Assembly (NCBI GenBank): GCA_900542265.1
Contig: UQML01000009.1
Location: forward strand, 3,111 to 67,110
Direction: 5' to 3'
Origin: an uncultured Eggerthella sp.
GTDB taxonomy: Bacteria; Actinomycetota; Coriobacteriia; Coriobacteriales; Eggerthellaceae
Length of the DNA: 64,000 bases
This document shows, piece by piece, positions 8,503-17,287 of the stretch. Positions within the stretch are counted from its first letter, which is position 1, and every line of letters starts with the position of its first letter. Made by a program: the position numbers and the translations under genes. The notes under the pieces were generated by a model. The model was given only the letters and a program-made list of their open reading frames with translations, had not been told where the DNA came from and ran no database searches.

Positions 8503-9327
8503 TTATGATAATTGCGTGAGAGCGGCTACAACATTTGCTTCAAGTTGCTTTTGCTGGCTTGCCGTAAGAGCATCTGATGTACGTACAACAAGTGTTCCGA
8601 GAACTCTATGAGAACCTGAGTCGAAGAGACCTCCATCAAATCCTCCCAAGTACGTGTCTCTTCTTTTTGCGAGTTCTTCCGTTTCAAAGACCTCTATTGA
8701 TCCACCTCCTTCGCATCCTTTTTCTACAACGGTGGAGCCATAGACTTCGTTTTGATCTACTAAGGGACTAATAAAATCAATCTTTGCATAGTAAGCTCCT
8801 TTTTTACCAAGGAGGCCATTGCTGTCAGTCTCTTCAGTTTCAGCTGCAATTTCTCCAACACCATCAACGCCTTGAAGGCGTTCAATAACGAATGCTTCCG
8901 TAGGAGCGGTTACCAGTTTTCGTTGTTCTATGCTATTGGTGAGTGCTTTTTCGGCTTCTTTTAATGCTTGAATTTTGTCATTAAAATTGATGGACTTGAG
9001 GTTCTCAGTTGCGGTGTGGATTTCATCTAGATTGTTTGGCATCAAAGGAGTTTTCAACTCAACCGTTTTTGCATCAGCAATCGTATTTTCCAATGCTGGT
9101 TTTATGTTTTCATCAAGAGGCACTTCATCGGTCGTGACCAATTCCTGGGCGCTGCTGATTTCAGTCGTTAGTTCGTCATAGTTTGCCTCTATGCGATCTA
9201 CCTCAGTTTGGAATTCCTCTTTAGCTTGTTTTGTTTCTTCAGAATCGCATCCTGTTAAGCAGAAGGTAAATGAAAGCGCGATAATCAAGAGGTAAAGGGT
9301 GCATATAGATCTTTTTATTAAACTCAT
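8503..9327 (-). CDS. Putative surface lipoprotein
   Basis: The 274-residue precursor begins MSLIKRS followed by a hydrophobic signal and an LTGC lipobox (Cys27), so it should be lipid-anchored on the outer face of the membrane. Residues 30-140 are charged and helical, probably coiled coil (KQAKEEFQTEVDRIEANYDE). The C-terminal part (residues 150-270) is a compact domain with YYAKIDFISPLVDQNEVYG and a Cys/Gly segment, EKGCEGGGSIEVFE. I do not recognise the family. An in-frame ATG 39 nt upstream exists, but the start at 9327 gives a normal signal peptide. It is the first gene of the minus-strand envelope cluster and is divergent from the XRE regulator. Confidence 0.75.
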   Translation of the reverse strand: MSLIKRSICTLYLLIIALSFTFCLTGCDSEETKQAKEEFQTEVDRIEANYDELTTEISSAQELVTTDEVPLDENIKPALENTIADAKTVELKTPLMPNNLDEIHTATENLKSINFNDKIQALKEAEKALTNSIEQRKLVTAPTEAFVIERLQGVDGVGEIAAETEETDSNGLLGKKGAYYAKIDFISPLVDQNEVYGSTVVEKGCEGGGSIEVFETEELAKRRDTYLGGFDGGLFDSGSHRVLGTLVVRTSDALTASQQKQLEANVVAALTQLS

Positions 9328-9413
9328 AGTAGGATTTCTTTCTGGGCTATTATCTTGACGTTTCATCCCATGATGGCTTCAAATATGAAGCCGCAGACGA
9401 TAGTCTAGCACAT

Positions 9414-9426
9414 ATGCTTTAAGCAT
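9414..9426. promoter_or_regulatory. Perfect palindrome over the XRE start codon
   Basis: ATGCTTTAAGCAT is a 6-1-6 inverted repeat that runs from a -10-like TATGCT (9413-9418) into the ATG of the XRE gene (9425). A promoter with TTCAAA (9378-9383) and TAGTCT (9401-9406) at 17 bp spacing is also possible. A regulator bound here would block its own promoter or start codon, so autoregulation is plausible. Confidence 0.45.
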
Positions 9427-9640
9427 GGATATCGATCAGAAAAGACGTGCGCTTGGATGTGCAATTAAGCTTCGGAGGGAAAGCCAAGGTCTTTCTCAGG
9501 AGCGTCTTGCCATGATGGTGGGGTCAAGTAAGTCTCATATTTGGCGGATCGAAACGGGTCGTGTCGGTGTTGGTCTTGATGACCTTGTTCGTATTGCTGA
9601 TGCGCTCGATATTGAAGTACGCCAACTTCTGAATTTTTAA
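9425..9640 (+). CDS. Small XRE-family helix-turn-helix regulator
   Basis: The 71-residue protein is a single Cro/C1-type HTH domain: LRRESQGLSQERLAMMVGSS (residues 16-35) is the first half of the fold, followed by KSHIWRIETGR as recognition helix and LVRIADALDIEVRQLL as the closing helices. There is no effector domain. No Shine-Dalgarno precedes the ATG, and a -10-like hexamer ends only 6 nt before it, so a leaderless mRNA is possible. It is divergent from the lipoprotein-EcsC-DUF4230 cluster, which it might control. Confidence 0.85.
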   Translation: MDIDQKRRALGCAIKLRRESQGLSQERLAMMVGSSKSHIWRIETGRVGVGLDDLVRIADALDIEVRQLLNF

Positions 9641-9689
9641 TCGTTGCAGCTTCAATACTAAAATTCAAAGCCTTTTCCTGGAATTTTTT

Positions 9690-10847
9690 CTAGAGCGTGA
9701 TATCAAGTACGCGCAAGGTCTGCTCAAGAATATCTTTCGTTGTTAGCTGAGATGTTTCTTCTGCCTCAGGGATACGTACATCTTCGGGGATGCGCAAATA
9801 CGCAGTTAGCTTCTGGTCTTCTAAAACACCCATCGCATAGAAAAGAAAGAGCGTCGTAGTTTCTATCAATGTTTCATCAGATAGTCCTTGCGCTCCTTGG
9901 GTTCCAAATAGCAGCGTTGAGGTTACTGCAACAAGATCGTATGCTTCCTCAAGAGCAAGAACGATATCCTGCTTTGCGAGTTGCGCAATGTCTGCAAGAA
10001 TGATTTGCTGCTCGCAAAGGTAGCGCTTAAGCAAAACGAAAAAAGCGTACATTTCTATAAAGCCTGCGTCTCCTGCTTCACCAATGGTTTCAATATATTC
10101 GGGGACAAGCGCATGATCTTCAAAGATAGCCCAGAATCCAAGATAGCCGCTCTCTTCAAGGGGAAGAACAAAACCATCCCACCAGTGAAAAAATTGATCA
10201 ATCGCTTCTTCGATGCAGGTGAACCCAAGGGCTTCATCAGGAATAATAAGTTTATCAAGGATTGCGTCTAGCGCCCGTAATTGTTCAGAGGCTTCCTCTT
10301 CGCCATAGTTCTCAAGTCTTTGGATAGCGGCTTCATAAAGTGGAGTATCACGCACGAGATCCGCAAGTTCATCAAGATCGGCCGGGCCATTTGCAAGTCC
10401 TTCAATAAGGTCAGTTTCACTAAGTTTAATAAATTTAGTGAAAAGCACGAGTGCGTGCAAGCGACCTTCTTGTCGCTTGAGAGTTTTAATCTTGGTTTGG
10501 ATAAGCGCTTCAATATCACTAATCCCATCGTCAAGAATTGCTTTAATTTCTTCCAGACTGAACTGATACGCTGAAAGCGTAACGATTGCTTGTAGACGCG
10601 CAAGATCTTCAACGCCATAGAGTTTGCGGTTGTTGGCTATTCCTTCTCCAGATCGCGCGGGACACAAAAGGCCAATGCGGTCGTAGTGACGTAATCTGCT
10701 CTCCTTGATACCTGTAAGCTTTTCCACTTGCCCTACGGTGAGATAGGTGTCTGCAGTGGGAATTGCAAGGCCTTCTCGTCCCGTAATAATACTTGCTTCG
10801 CCGGTTTCTGACACAACGTGTGTTTTTGTTAATTTGTAGCCAGCCAT
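9690..10847 (-). CDS. MerR-family transcriptional regulator with long helical C-terminus
   Basis: The 385-residue product has a MerR-type HTH at residues 34-105: YLTVGQVEKLTGIKESRLRH, then YDRIGLLCPARSG, LYGVEDLARLQAIVTLSAYQ and FSLEEIKAIL. About 280 mostly acidic, helical residues follow that I cannot assign to a ligand-binding family, much longer than the 130-150 residues of simple MerR proteins. There are about 30 extra residues before the HTH. A MerR-type promoter with a 19-bp spacer lies just upstream on the same strand, so autoregulation by DNA distortion is likely. No target gene is adjacent. Confidence 0.85.
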   Translation of the reverse strand: MAGYKLTKTHVVSETGEASIITGREGLAIPTADTYLTVGQVEKLTGIKESRLRHYDRIGLLCPARSGEGIANNRKLYGVEDLARLQAIVTLSAYQFSLEEIKAILDDGISDIEALIQTKIKTLKRQEGRLHALVLFTKFIKLSETDLIEGLANGPADLDELADLVRDTPLYEAAIQRLENYGEEEASEQLRALDAILDKLIIPDEALGFTCIEEAIDQFFHWWDGFVLPLEESGYLGFWAIFEDHALVPEYIETIGEAGDAGFIEMYAFFVLLKRYLCEQQIILADIAQLAKQDIVLALEEAYDLVAVTSTLLFGTQGAQGLSDETLIETTTLFLFYAMGVLEDQKLTAYLRIPEDVRIPEAEETSQLTTKDILEQTLRVLDITL

Positions 10848-10868
10848 TTCATCACATCCTCAGACGGA

Positions 10869-10899
10869 AGTGTAAACCCTGCACCAACTCCGGGGTCAA
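10869..10899 (-). promoter_or_regulatory. MerR-type promoter with 19-bp spacer
   Basis: On the minus strand TTGACC (-35, 10894-10899) and TACACT (-10, 10869-10874) are 19 bp apart. The spacer is a partial dyad, CCCCGG...CAGGGT. Overlong 19-bp spacers with a dyad are the signature of promoters activated by MerR proteins, and the gene downstream is a MerR regulator. The rest of 10900-11096 shows no gene. Confidence 0.7.
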
Positions 10900-11096
10900 G
10901 GGAAATCGAGATAATTAATTGCAAGGCGTTTTTATCGCGTCGCGAAAAGTGGCGTAGAAGCAGAGTGAAATGTGGGGGCTGTGCATGCTTCAAGACCAAT
11001 GGATAAATGTATAAGAAAAAGCAACCCACAAAAAAGCCACCCGTGCGTTCAATGATACTTTTTGCGATCATTAACGCATGGATGGCTGATATTTCG

Positions 11097-11172
11097 TGGT
11101 GCCCCCGAGAGGAGTCGAACCTCCGACGCACGGTTTAGGAAACCGACGCTCTATCCACTGAGCTACGAGGGC
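11097..11172 (-). tRNA. tRNA-Arg (anticodon CCU)
   Basis: The minus strand folds as a standard cloverleaf: acceptor GCCCTCG pairs with CGGGGGC, D-arm TAGCTCAGTGGATAGAGC, anticodon stem CGGTT/AACCG with loop anticodon CCT (11137-11139), and T-arm with GGTTCGACTCC. Discriminator A and an encoded CCA are present. It reads the rare arginine codon AGG. Confidence 0.97.
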
Positions 11173-11255
11173 AGGATAAACAATTCTAACGAAACAGGCT
11201 CAAGAACGCTAGCCCAGATACTCGTCAACTGTTTATTGAGCGTTTGTCTGTTGGC

Positions 11256-13148
11256 CTAGTTGTTACTTCCTGATGATCCTGATCCGCCAGAAGTGCCGCC
11301 GGAGGATCCAGAGCCACCCGATGATCCTGATCCGCCAGAAGTGCCACCGGAGGATCCAGAGCCACCCGATGATCCCGATCCAGACCCAGAATCTCCATTG
11401 TCGGGATTACTGGTGTCGGGAGTCTTGGAGCCGTTAGAGACGGAAAGCTCAATAGTAGTACCGCGTGCAGCAGAACCAGTTTGTGACTGGTAAACAACGG
11501 TGCCTGCAGGCTCAGCTGAATCAAAGTACTTGAGTTTTACTTTAAAGCCTGCATTTTCCAAAATGTCAGTTGCGGCATCTTTGTCCTTATCAGTTACCGA
11601 TGGGATCTTAATGGTTTCAACACCCTTGGAGAGATGGAAGACAATGGTGGTACCACGCGTAACGGGCGTACCGGACGCTACATCTTGTTGCGCTACTTGA
11701 CCTTCAGGTTTGTCGGAAAATACCGCTTCACCCTCAGATCCAGAAAGACCCAATGAAGAGAGCTCCTGCATTGCTTGATCTCTTGTTTTGCCTGTTAGAT
11801 CAGGTACGGAGATTGATTCGTTGCCCTTAGAGACCGTGATATTTATAGCAGTACCTTTTTTGGCTTTCTGCCCGCCAGCAGGAGAGGTAGAAACAACATT
11901 ACCCGGCGTTACATCAGCGTTATAGACTTCCGTTACAGTGCCAATCTCAAAACCTGCTTCGCGGAGTTGCGTCTGGGCTTGAGTCAAAGCAATGTCAGAA
12001 ACGTCAGGAACGGTTTCCATGTCTTCTTGATTGTTAAGCGCAAAAACACTAAAGGCAATGGCAATAATGGCGACAACAGCAACAATTGCTGCAATAATAG
12101 GACCCTTTTTTGATTTCTTTTCAGGCTCAGGGTCAGTGGCAATATGAGAGCGCTGTTGCGCCTGGGTTGGCTGCATGGTGTTGAGTCCGCCACCACCCGG
12201 CGTTACGGGCATTGCACGGGTTGCGCCGCCTTGAGGGGACATGGCAATAGTTTCATCACCAGCTCCGCCAATGCCGCCCATCATTTGAGTAGCCATGTAG
12301 TTTGAAGGTAAGGTGACCGGACGGCCTGCAATAAAGTCATTAAGCGCCCGACGCATATCAGCAGCGGTTGCAAAACGGTTTTCAGGGTTTTTGTCCATTG
12401 CGCATAAGATAATTGCTTCAAGCGATGGGCTAATGTCGGGATTGATCTCGCGGGGAGGTTTAGGCTGTTCATTAACCTGCTTGACAGCAACGCTGACTGC
12501 ATCGCTTCCTTCGAAAGGAAGAACGCCCGTAGCTGCTTCATATAGCACAATACCCAAAGAATAAATATCAGAGGATCCGGTGAGTTCTTTGCCCTGAGCT
12601 TGCTCAGGGGAGACGTAGTGAGCAGTACCTAAAACCGTGGAGGTTTGTGAAAGTCCTGCATCTCCGGCGCGCGCAATGCCAAAGTCCATGACTTTGATAT
12701 TGCCATCAGGTTGGATCATGATATTTTGTGGCTTAATGTCACGATGGATAATGCCACCTTGATGAGCAACACTTAAAGCTTGAGCAATTTGCGCGCCAAT
12801 TTCTGCAACTTTACGCTGATTAATAGCGCCGCGCTGATTGATAGCGGTCTTTAAATCAGTACCACGCAAAAATTCCATGACAATGTAGTAGGTCTCATCA
12901 TCAAGACCCCAGTCATAGATACTTACAATATAGGGGCTTTGTAATTTTGCGGCAGAGGCAGCTTCTTGACGGAAGCGCTGAGTAAACGTAGGGTCCGCTG
13001 CATACTGAGGCAGCATGACCTTTACCGCAACGATACGATCCAGAACAGTATCATGTGCGCGATAGACTTCAGCCATACCGCCAATACCGACGCGTTCTGT
13101 GATCTCGTAGCGATTGTTTAGAACTCTGCCAATCATGTTTCCAGACAC
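11256..13148 (-). CDS. pknB: Ser/Thr protein kinase with three PASTA domains (PknB-type)
   Basis: This membrane Ser/Thr kinase senses peptidoglycan and controls growth and division. The kinase domain (residues 1-270) has the Gly-rich loop RVGIGGMAEVYR, the catalytic HRDIKPQN and the Mg-binding MDFG. A Lys-rich juxtamembrane segment, one transmembrane helix (IIAAIVAVVAIIAIAFSVFA) and three PASTA repeats follow. The last 60 residues are almost only Gly and Ser, encoded by a 48-bp repeat. I set the start at GTG 13148, not the in-frame ATG at 13172, because an AGGAG site lies 7 nt before the GTG. It closes the fhaA-fhaB-pstP-rodA/pbp-pknB cluster, and PstP is the expected partner phosphatase. No pknA is present. 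Confidence 0.95.
   Translation of the reverse strand: MSGNMIGRVLNNRYEITERVGIGGMAEVYRAHDTVLDRIVAVKVMLPQYAADPTFTQRFRQEAASAAKLQSPYIVSIYDWGLDDETYYIVMEFLRGTDLKTAINQRGAINQRKVAEIGAQIAQALSVAHQGGIIHRDIKPQNIMIQPDGNIKVMDFGIARAGDAGLSQTSTVLGTAHYVSPEQAQGKELTGSSDIYSLGIVLYEAATGVLPFEGSDAVSVAVKQVNEQPKPPREINPDISPSLEAIILCAMDKNPENRFATAADMRRALNDFIAGRPVTLPSNYMATQMMGGIGGAGDETIAMSPQGGATRAMPVTPGGGGLNTMQPTQAQQRSHIATDPEPEKKSKKGPIIAAIVAVVAIIAIAFSVFALNNQEDMETVPDVSDIALTQAQTQLREAGFEIGTVTEVYNADVTPGNVVSTSPAGGQKAKKGTAINITVSKGNESISVPDLTGKTRDQAMQELSSLGLSGSEGEAVFSDKPEGQVAQQDVASGTPVTRGTTIVFHLSKGVETIKIPSVTDKDKDAATDILENAGFKVKLKYFDSAEPAGTVVYQSQTGSAARGTTIELSVSNGSKTPDTSNPDNGDSGSGSGSSGGSGSSGGTSGGSGSSGGSGSSGGTSGGSGSSGSNN
11272..11379. 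repeat. 48-bp repeat in the pknB 3' end
   Basis: Two copies and the start of a third of a 48-bp unit (starts at 11272, 11320 and 11368) encode the Gly/Ser tail of the kinase. The copies differ at single positions. Expansion or contraction would change the tail by 16 residues without a frameshift. Confidence 0.85.
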
Positions 13149-13324
13149 GTTTGAACTCCTTTTGGAACCCATGGTTTAGCAATCAGTTTCATGTTCTGAT
13201 AGCATACCTTATCTTCACACTCCCTTGTGCCTTTTCTGGCACAAGTTCATTAAAATTATTGCTTCTTAGTAACCTCTCAGTAACCTAACGGACTACTAAA
13301 GGGGTTGATCGTTTTACTCCATCT

Positions 13325-16072
13325 TTACTTCAGCTGTCCTTGTGCGCGCAATGCTGTTGCAAGAACATTTTGCGCACGAGAGGATGCAGACACATCGGCT
13401 TCTTCTAAAACAAGGGCAACAACAACCTTGCAATCTTCCGATGGTCCCATGCCTACAAACCAGCTATCGTCTTTAGGCTTACCTGTCTCAGCTGTGCCAG
13501 TCTTGCCAGCAATGGTAACACCGGAAACTTGCGCTGGTGTACCGGTACCTTGAGCGACAACGCCTTCCAAAACACTTTTAACTCGTGAGGCAATCGTAGG
13601 CGATACTGCGCGCTTCAACTCCTGAGGAGAGGTGGTCGAAGAGCACTTGCCTTCTGCGTTGTAGATTGAGTCAACAAGATAGGGCTTCATGATGGTGCCA
13701 TCGTTTGCGATTGCACAACCTACCAATGCCATTTGCATAACGGTTGCCTGAGGACCGGCAGGGGAGGCATGCTGTCCAACGGGTTCGCCTGCGGCAGCCC
13801 ATGCTGTTTCCCATTCGGTCATTTCTGCTGGTTCGGGCATAAGCGATGTTGCGAGTGGTAGCGAGTAGTCAATGACTTCGTTAAAGCCAAAGGAGTCAGC
13901 GCCAAGCACTAAAGCTTGCGCACCAATCTGAACACCCAACTGGGCAAAGACCGTATTTGAAGAAACTTCTGTTGCACGCGCAAGAGTGATTTCGCCATAA
14001 CCGCGCTTGTTGAAGTTGGTGATTTCGCCACCGCCAATATCCATCTGAGCCGGTGAATTGTAGACGGTGTTTTCGCTTGCAACATTATTGGAGAGTGCAG
14101 TTGCGAGGGTCACAATCTTAAAGGTTGATCCGGGAGGATAGAGTGCTTGCGTGGCACGATTATATAGTGCCGATGAGTCAGACCCGGATGACAGGATTTG
14201 GTCAATATCTCCAGCGTTATAGGTAGGCGAGCTTGCCAGAGCAAGGGTCGCACCCGTTTCGGGATCCATAACAACACAGGCGCCCGCATGTCCTTCGAGA
14301 GCATTTTGTGCTGCTTCTTGGATGGTCGAGTTAATAGTGAGTTTTACATCATTGCCTGGCGTAGTTGCACCCGTAAGATAGTTCAAAACATCAGTCCACG
14401 ACGCAAAGTTTTGCTGGCCTTTCAAGGTGTCATTGCAGGCTGCTTCAATGCCAGCGGTTCCGTAGGTTTGTGAGGCGTAGCCTACCACATGAGCCGCGAG
14501 CGTGCCGGCAGGATAGACGCGTTTATACGACCCATCGCTTTCTTTGACGCTCTGCGCAAGCACAACGTTGTCGTAAGTCGAGATGGTACCGCGTTCAGTT
14601 TCGGACTCTTTTGCCATCGTATGATTGTTGATAGGCATGTTCTGGTAGTCCTTGGCTTGGATAACCATGATAAGCGTCAAGTTTGCTACAAGAAGCGCAA
14701 AAAGGATTGAGAAGGCAACCATCGTGTTGGTGATACGTTTGCCGAGCGAGACGCGTCCCAAGATACTTTGTCCAGCAATAAGACCGGTAGCGGAGGTCAT
14801 TTCAGTATTAATGCCGGTGGAAGAATCACTAATTTTGAGGAGCAAGCCAACAATGATGAAGCTTGCTAAAAGCGATGAGCCACCTTGTGACACAAAGGGA
14901 AGCGTGAGGCCGGTTAAGGGGATGAGTCGTGTGACGCCGCCTACAATAATGAAGGCTTGCAACACAATGACAGCAGTGAGGCCTGTTGCAATAAACGAAC
15001 TTACGTCAGTTTTAGCGCGTGCCGCGGTGAGGAGGCCGCGGATAGCAAAACATAGGTAGAGGAGCAAAAGACCTGCTGCGCCCAAAAGACCCGTTTCTTC
15101 TGCGATAGCAGCAAAGATAAAGTCGGATTCAACAATAGGGATTTGATCTGCGAGGCCATTACCAATGCCAACACCAAAAAGACCACCATCGGCAATTGAG
15201 AAGATGGATTGCACAAGCTGGTAGCCCGTGTTGGTAGGATCTTTAAAGGGGTTGAGCCAGGTATCGACGCGAACTTGAACATGAGAGAAAAAGAGGAATG
15301 CAAGCGTGCCGCCAATCGCCACAAAGATAAGACCAATGAGTAGGTATGAGCGCTTGCCGCTTGCCACATAAAGCATGGTCAAGAAGACCAAAAATACAAC
15401 GATAGCGCTACCAAGATCTTTTTCGAATACGACGATGACCATAGAGATTGCCCACATAAGCAAAAGGGGCATCAAGGTGCGCGCATCGGGGAGATGGAAT
15501 GGGCCAATCTTGGTGGTGAAAACGGAGAGCATTTCTCTGTTTTGTGCGAGATAGCCCGCTAAAAAGAGCACGATAAGGATCTTTGCAAGCTCACCGGGTT
15601 GGAATGAAAAACCCGCAATAGAGAGCCAAATGCGTGAGCCATAGATTTCTTGTCCAATACCGGGGATCATCGGGGAGAGCAAGAGGATGAAGCCCACAAT
15701 CATAAGCGTGTATTTATAGTTGGCAACTTTGTCGAGATTACGGATAAAGAGCAGGATTGCAACCAGGAAAATAATGCCCAAAAAAAGCCATACTACTTGG
15801 CGCATGGCAAGATCAGGTGCCAAGCGGGTAATAAAAGCAAGACCTATCCCAGAGAGCGCGAAAGAGATGGGTAGAAGCGCAGGATCGGCATTAGGGGCAA
15901 GTTTGCGGATAGCAAAGTGAGCCGCAATAAAAGCGCCAAACATGCAAAGCGGTACAGTGAGATTATCAAGGGTAACTGAGTTACCTTCTGAAAGCGCCAC
16001 CATGGCAAAGAGTAAAACCACCAAGGGGGCAGCAGCGCACAGAAGCGCGAGTTCAAGATTGCGGCGTGTCAT
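13325..16072 (-). CDS. Fused FtsW/RodA glycosyltransferase and class B penicillin-binding protein
   Basis: One 915-residue chain joins two peptidoglycan polymerising activities. Residues 1-440 are a SEDS protein (FtsW/RodA) with about ten membrane helices and the family signature FIFAAIAEETGLLGA, used for glycan polymerisation from lipid II. Residues about 450-915 are a PbpA-type transpeptidase: a membrane helix, an N-terminal pedestal, PPGSTFK (active Ser near 645), SSN (near 705) and GKTGT (near 855). In mycobacteria rodA and pbpA are separate neighbouring genes in the same cluster order. There is no stop or frameshift in the joining region, and the linker region keeps the PBP membrane anchor, so this is a true fusion. 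The start follows the pstP stop with no gap. Confidence 0.93.
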   Translation of the reverse strand: MTRRNLELALLCAAAPLVVLLFAMVALSEGNSVTLDNLTVPLCMFGAFIAAHFAIRKLAPNADPALLPISFALSGIGLAFITRLAPDLAMRQVVWLFLGIIFLVAILLFIRNLDKVANYKYTLMIVGFILLLSPMIPGIGQEIYGSRIWLSIAGFSFQPGELAKILIVLFLAGYLAQNREMLSVFTTKIGPFHLPDARTLMPLLLMWAISMVIVVFEKDLGSAIVVFLVFLTMLYVASGKRSYLLIGLIFVAIGGTLAFLFFSHVQVRVDTWLNPFKDPTNTGYQLVQSIFSIADGGLFGVGIGNGLADQIPIVESDFIFAAIAEETGLLGAAGLLLLYLCFAIRGLLTAARAKTDVSSFIATGLTAVIVLQAFIIVGGVTRLIPLTGLTLPFVSQGGSSLLASFIIVGLLLKISDSSTGINTEMTSATGLIAGQSILGRVSLGKRITNTMVAFSILFALLVANLTLIMVIQAKDYQNMPINNHTMAKESETERGTISTYDNVVLAQSVKESDGSYKRVYPAGTLAAHVVGYASQTYGTAGIEAACNDTLKGQQNFASWTDVLNYLTGATTPGNDVKLTINSTIQEAAQNALEGHAGACVVMDPETGATLALASSPTYNAGDIDQILSSGSDSSALYNRATQALYPPGSTFKIVTLATALSNNVASENTVYNSPAQMDIGGGEITNFNKRGYGEITLARATEVSSNTVFAQLGVQIGAQALVLGADSFGFNEVIDYSLPLATSLMPEPAEMTEWETAWAAAGEPVGQHASPAGPQATVMQMALVGCAIANDGTIMKPYLVDSIYNAEGKCSSTTSPQELKRAVSPTIASRVKSVLEGVVAQGTGTPAQVSGVTIAGKTGTAETGKPKDDSWFVGMGPSEDCKVVVALVLEEADVSASSRAQNVLATALRAQGQLK

Positions 16073-17287
16073 TTAGCGATCACCGCCTTGATCACCTTGG
16101 TCACCTTGAGTTCCTTGGCCAGTTTGTCCGGTTCGGCTCGCTTGGTCCGCTTGGCCACTTTGACCTGCTGACATAGCAGCAAGCTCATTGCGGGCAATGT
16201 CGGTGCGATAGGATTCAAGAAGCTCATTTGCTTCATCCATAGATGCTACGGACATACCTTCTTTAATGCGGTTAGCCACTCCTGGAGGAAGTTGATCAAC
16301 CGGGATATCTGTTGTTTGTTCTAAATGAGAAAGCTGCATACCTAAGAAGGTGTCAGGTATGCCACGATACACACTTACTTTGCCATCTTCGGCGACAAGG
16401 TAGGCGGAGTTATTGACGTAGGTATAAGCACCAAATGCCCCCAGTGCAAACACGGCAACAATAGCAAGTGCGATACAAATGGCAAGAGTGCGATATTTGC
16501 GCTTAGCGCGTTTGATAGTGTGTGCTTGTCCTGTTTTTGAATGAACGTCAACTACGATAACCGTAACGTTGTCGCATCCTCCTGCGTCTACTGCAGCACG
16601 TACGAGACGGTCAGCGCAGGTTTGGGGATCAGGATGACGACGCATAATGGCAGCAATATCATCGTCATATACCATGCCACATAAACCATCAGAGCAAAGA
16701 AGAATCCTGTCACCATCAGCGACGTTGAGTTCGTAGATATCAGGCAGCATGTAAGGATCTGATCCCATAGCGCGCGTAATAACCGAGCGATCAGGATGAT
16801 TGCGTGCCTGTTCAGGTGTGATATGTCCTGCTTCAATCAAATCAGCCATGAGCGAATGATCACGCGTGAGCTGCTGGAGTTGTCCTTTATGCAAAAGATA
16901 AGCGCGTGAGTCTCCGACTTGCGCAATCAAAAGACGTGTGTCTTCCAGGATGGCAGCCGTACAGGTGGTTCCCATGCCAGAGCGGCCAATGCCCTGTTTA
17001 GGTGCTTTAATGACGTTTAAGTTGGCAGCTTCTATAGCGTTGGTGAGCCCATCGACATCTATAGAACGAGGCGCCAATTCATCCAGGGTGCGTACTACGA
17101 TTTCAGAAGCAATCTCTCCTGCTGCATGGCCACCCATGCCATCTGCAACTACATAGAGAGGTGGGGCTACTAAAAGCGAGTCTTCATTGTGGTCACGCAC
17201 GAGTCCGACATCGGTGCGCGATCCAAAAAAGGAGCGCTTTTTCTCGACGTACGACTCAGGCGCGGTCTGCGTGCGATGAGTAACCAT
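16073..17287 (-). CDS. pstP: PP2C-type protein phosphatase (PstP)
   Basis: This is a metal-dependent Ser/Thr phosphatase that reverses PknB phosphorylation. The catalytic domain (residues 15-250) shows the PP2C metal motifs: RDHNEDS, VVADGMGGHAAGE, GSRAYL-like VGDSRAYLL, LLCSDGL and GGCDNVTVIVVD. A single transmembrane helix (LAICIALAIVAVFALGAFGA) is followed by a short external part ending in a Gln/Gly/Asp-rich tail (QGTQGDQGDQGG). At 404 residues it is slightly shorter than the mycobacterial enzyme. Its start overlaps the fhaB stop by one base (TAATG), and the RodA-PBP fusion follows immediately, so the cluster is tightly coupled in translation. Confidence 0.95.
   Translation of the reverse strand: MVTHRTQTAPESYVEKKRSFFGSRTDVGLVRDHNEDSLLVAPPLYVVADGMGGHAAGEIASEIVVRTLDELAPRSIDVDGLTNAIEAANLNVIKAPKQGIGRSGMGTTCTAAILEDTRLLIAQVGDSRAYLLHKGQLQQLTRDHSLMADLIEAGHITPEQARNHPDRSVITRAMGSDPYMLPDIYELNVADGDRILLCSDGLCGMVYDDDIAAIMRRHPDPQTCADRLVRAAVDAGGCDNVTVIVVDVHSKTGQAHTIKRAKRKYRTLAICIALAIVAVFALGAFGAYTYVNNSAYLVAEDGKVSVYRGIPDTFLGMQLSHLEQTTDIPVDQLPPGVANRIKEGMSVASMDEANELLESYRTDIARNELAAMSAGQSGQADQASRTGQTGQGTQGDQGDQGGDR

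Noticed and set aside
11260..11493. Plus-strand reading frame rich in Pro/Asp/Glu opposite the pknB end
   Set aside because: It is the antisense reading of the Gly/Ser repeat of pknB. The kinase frame has full domain support.
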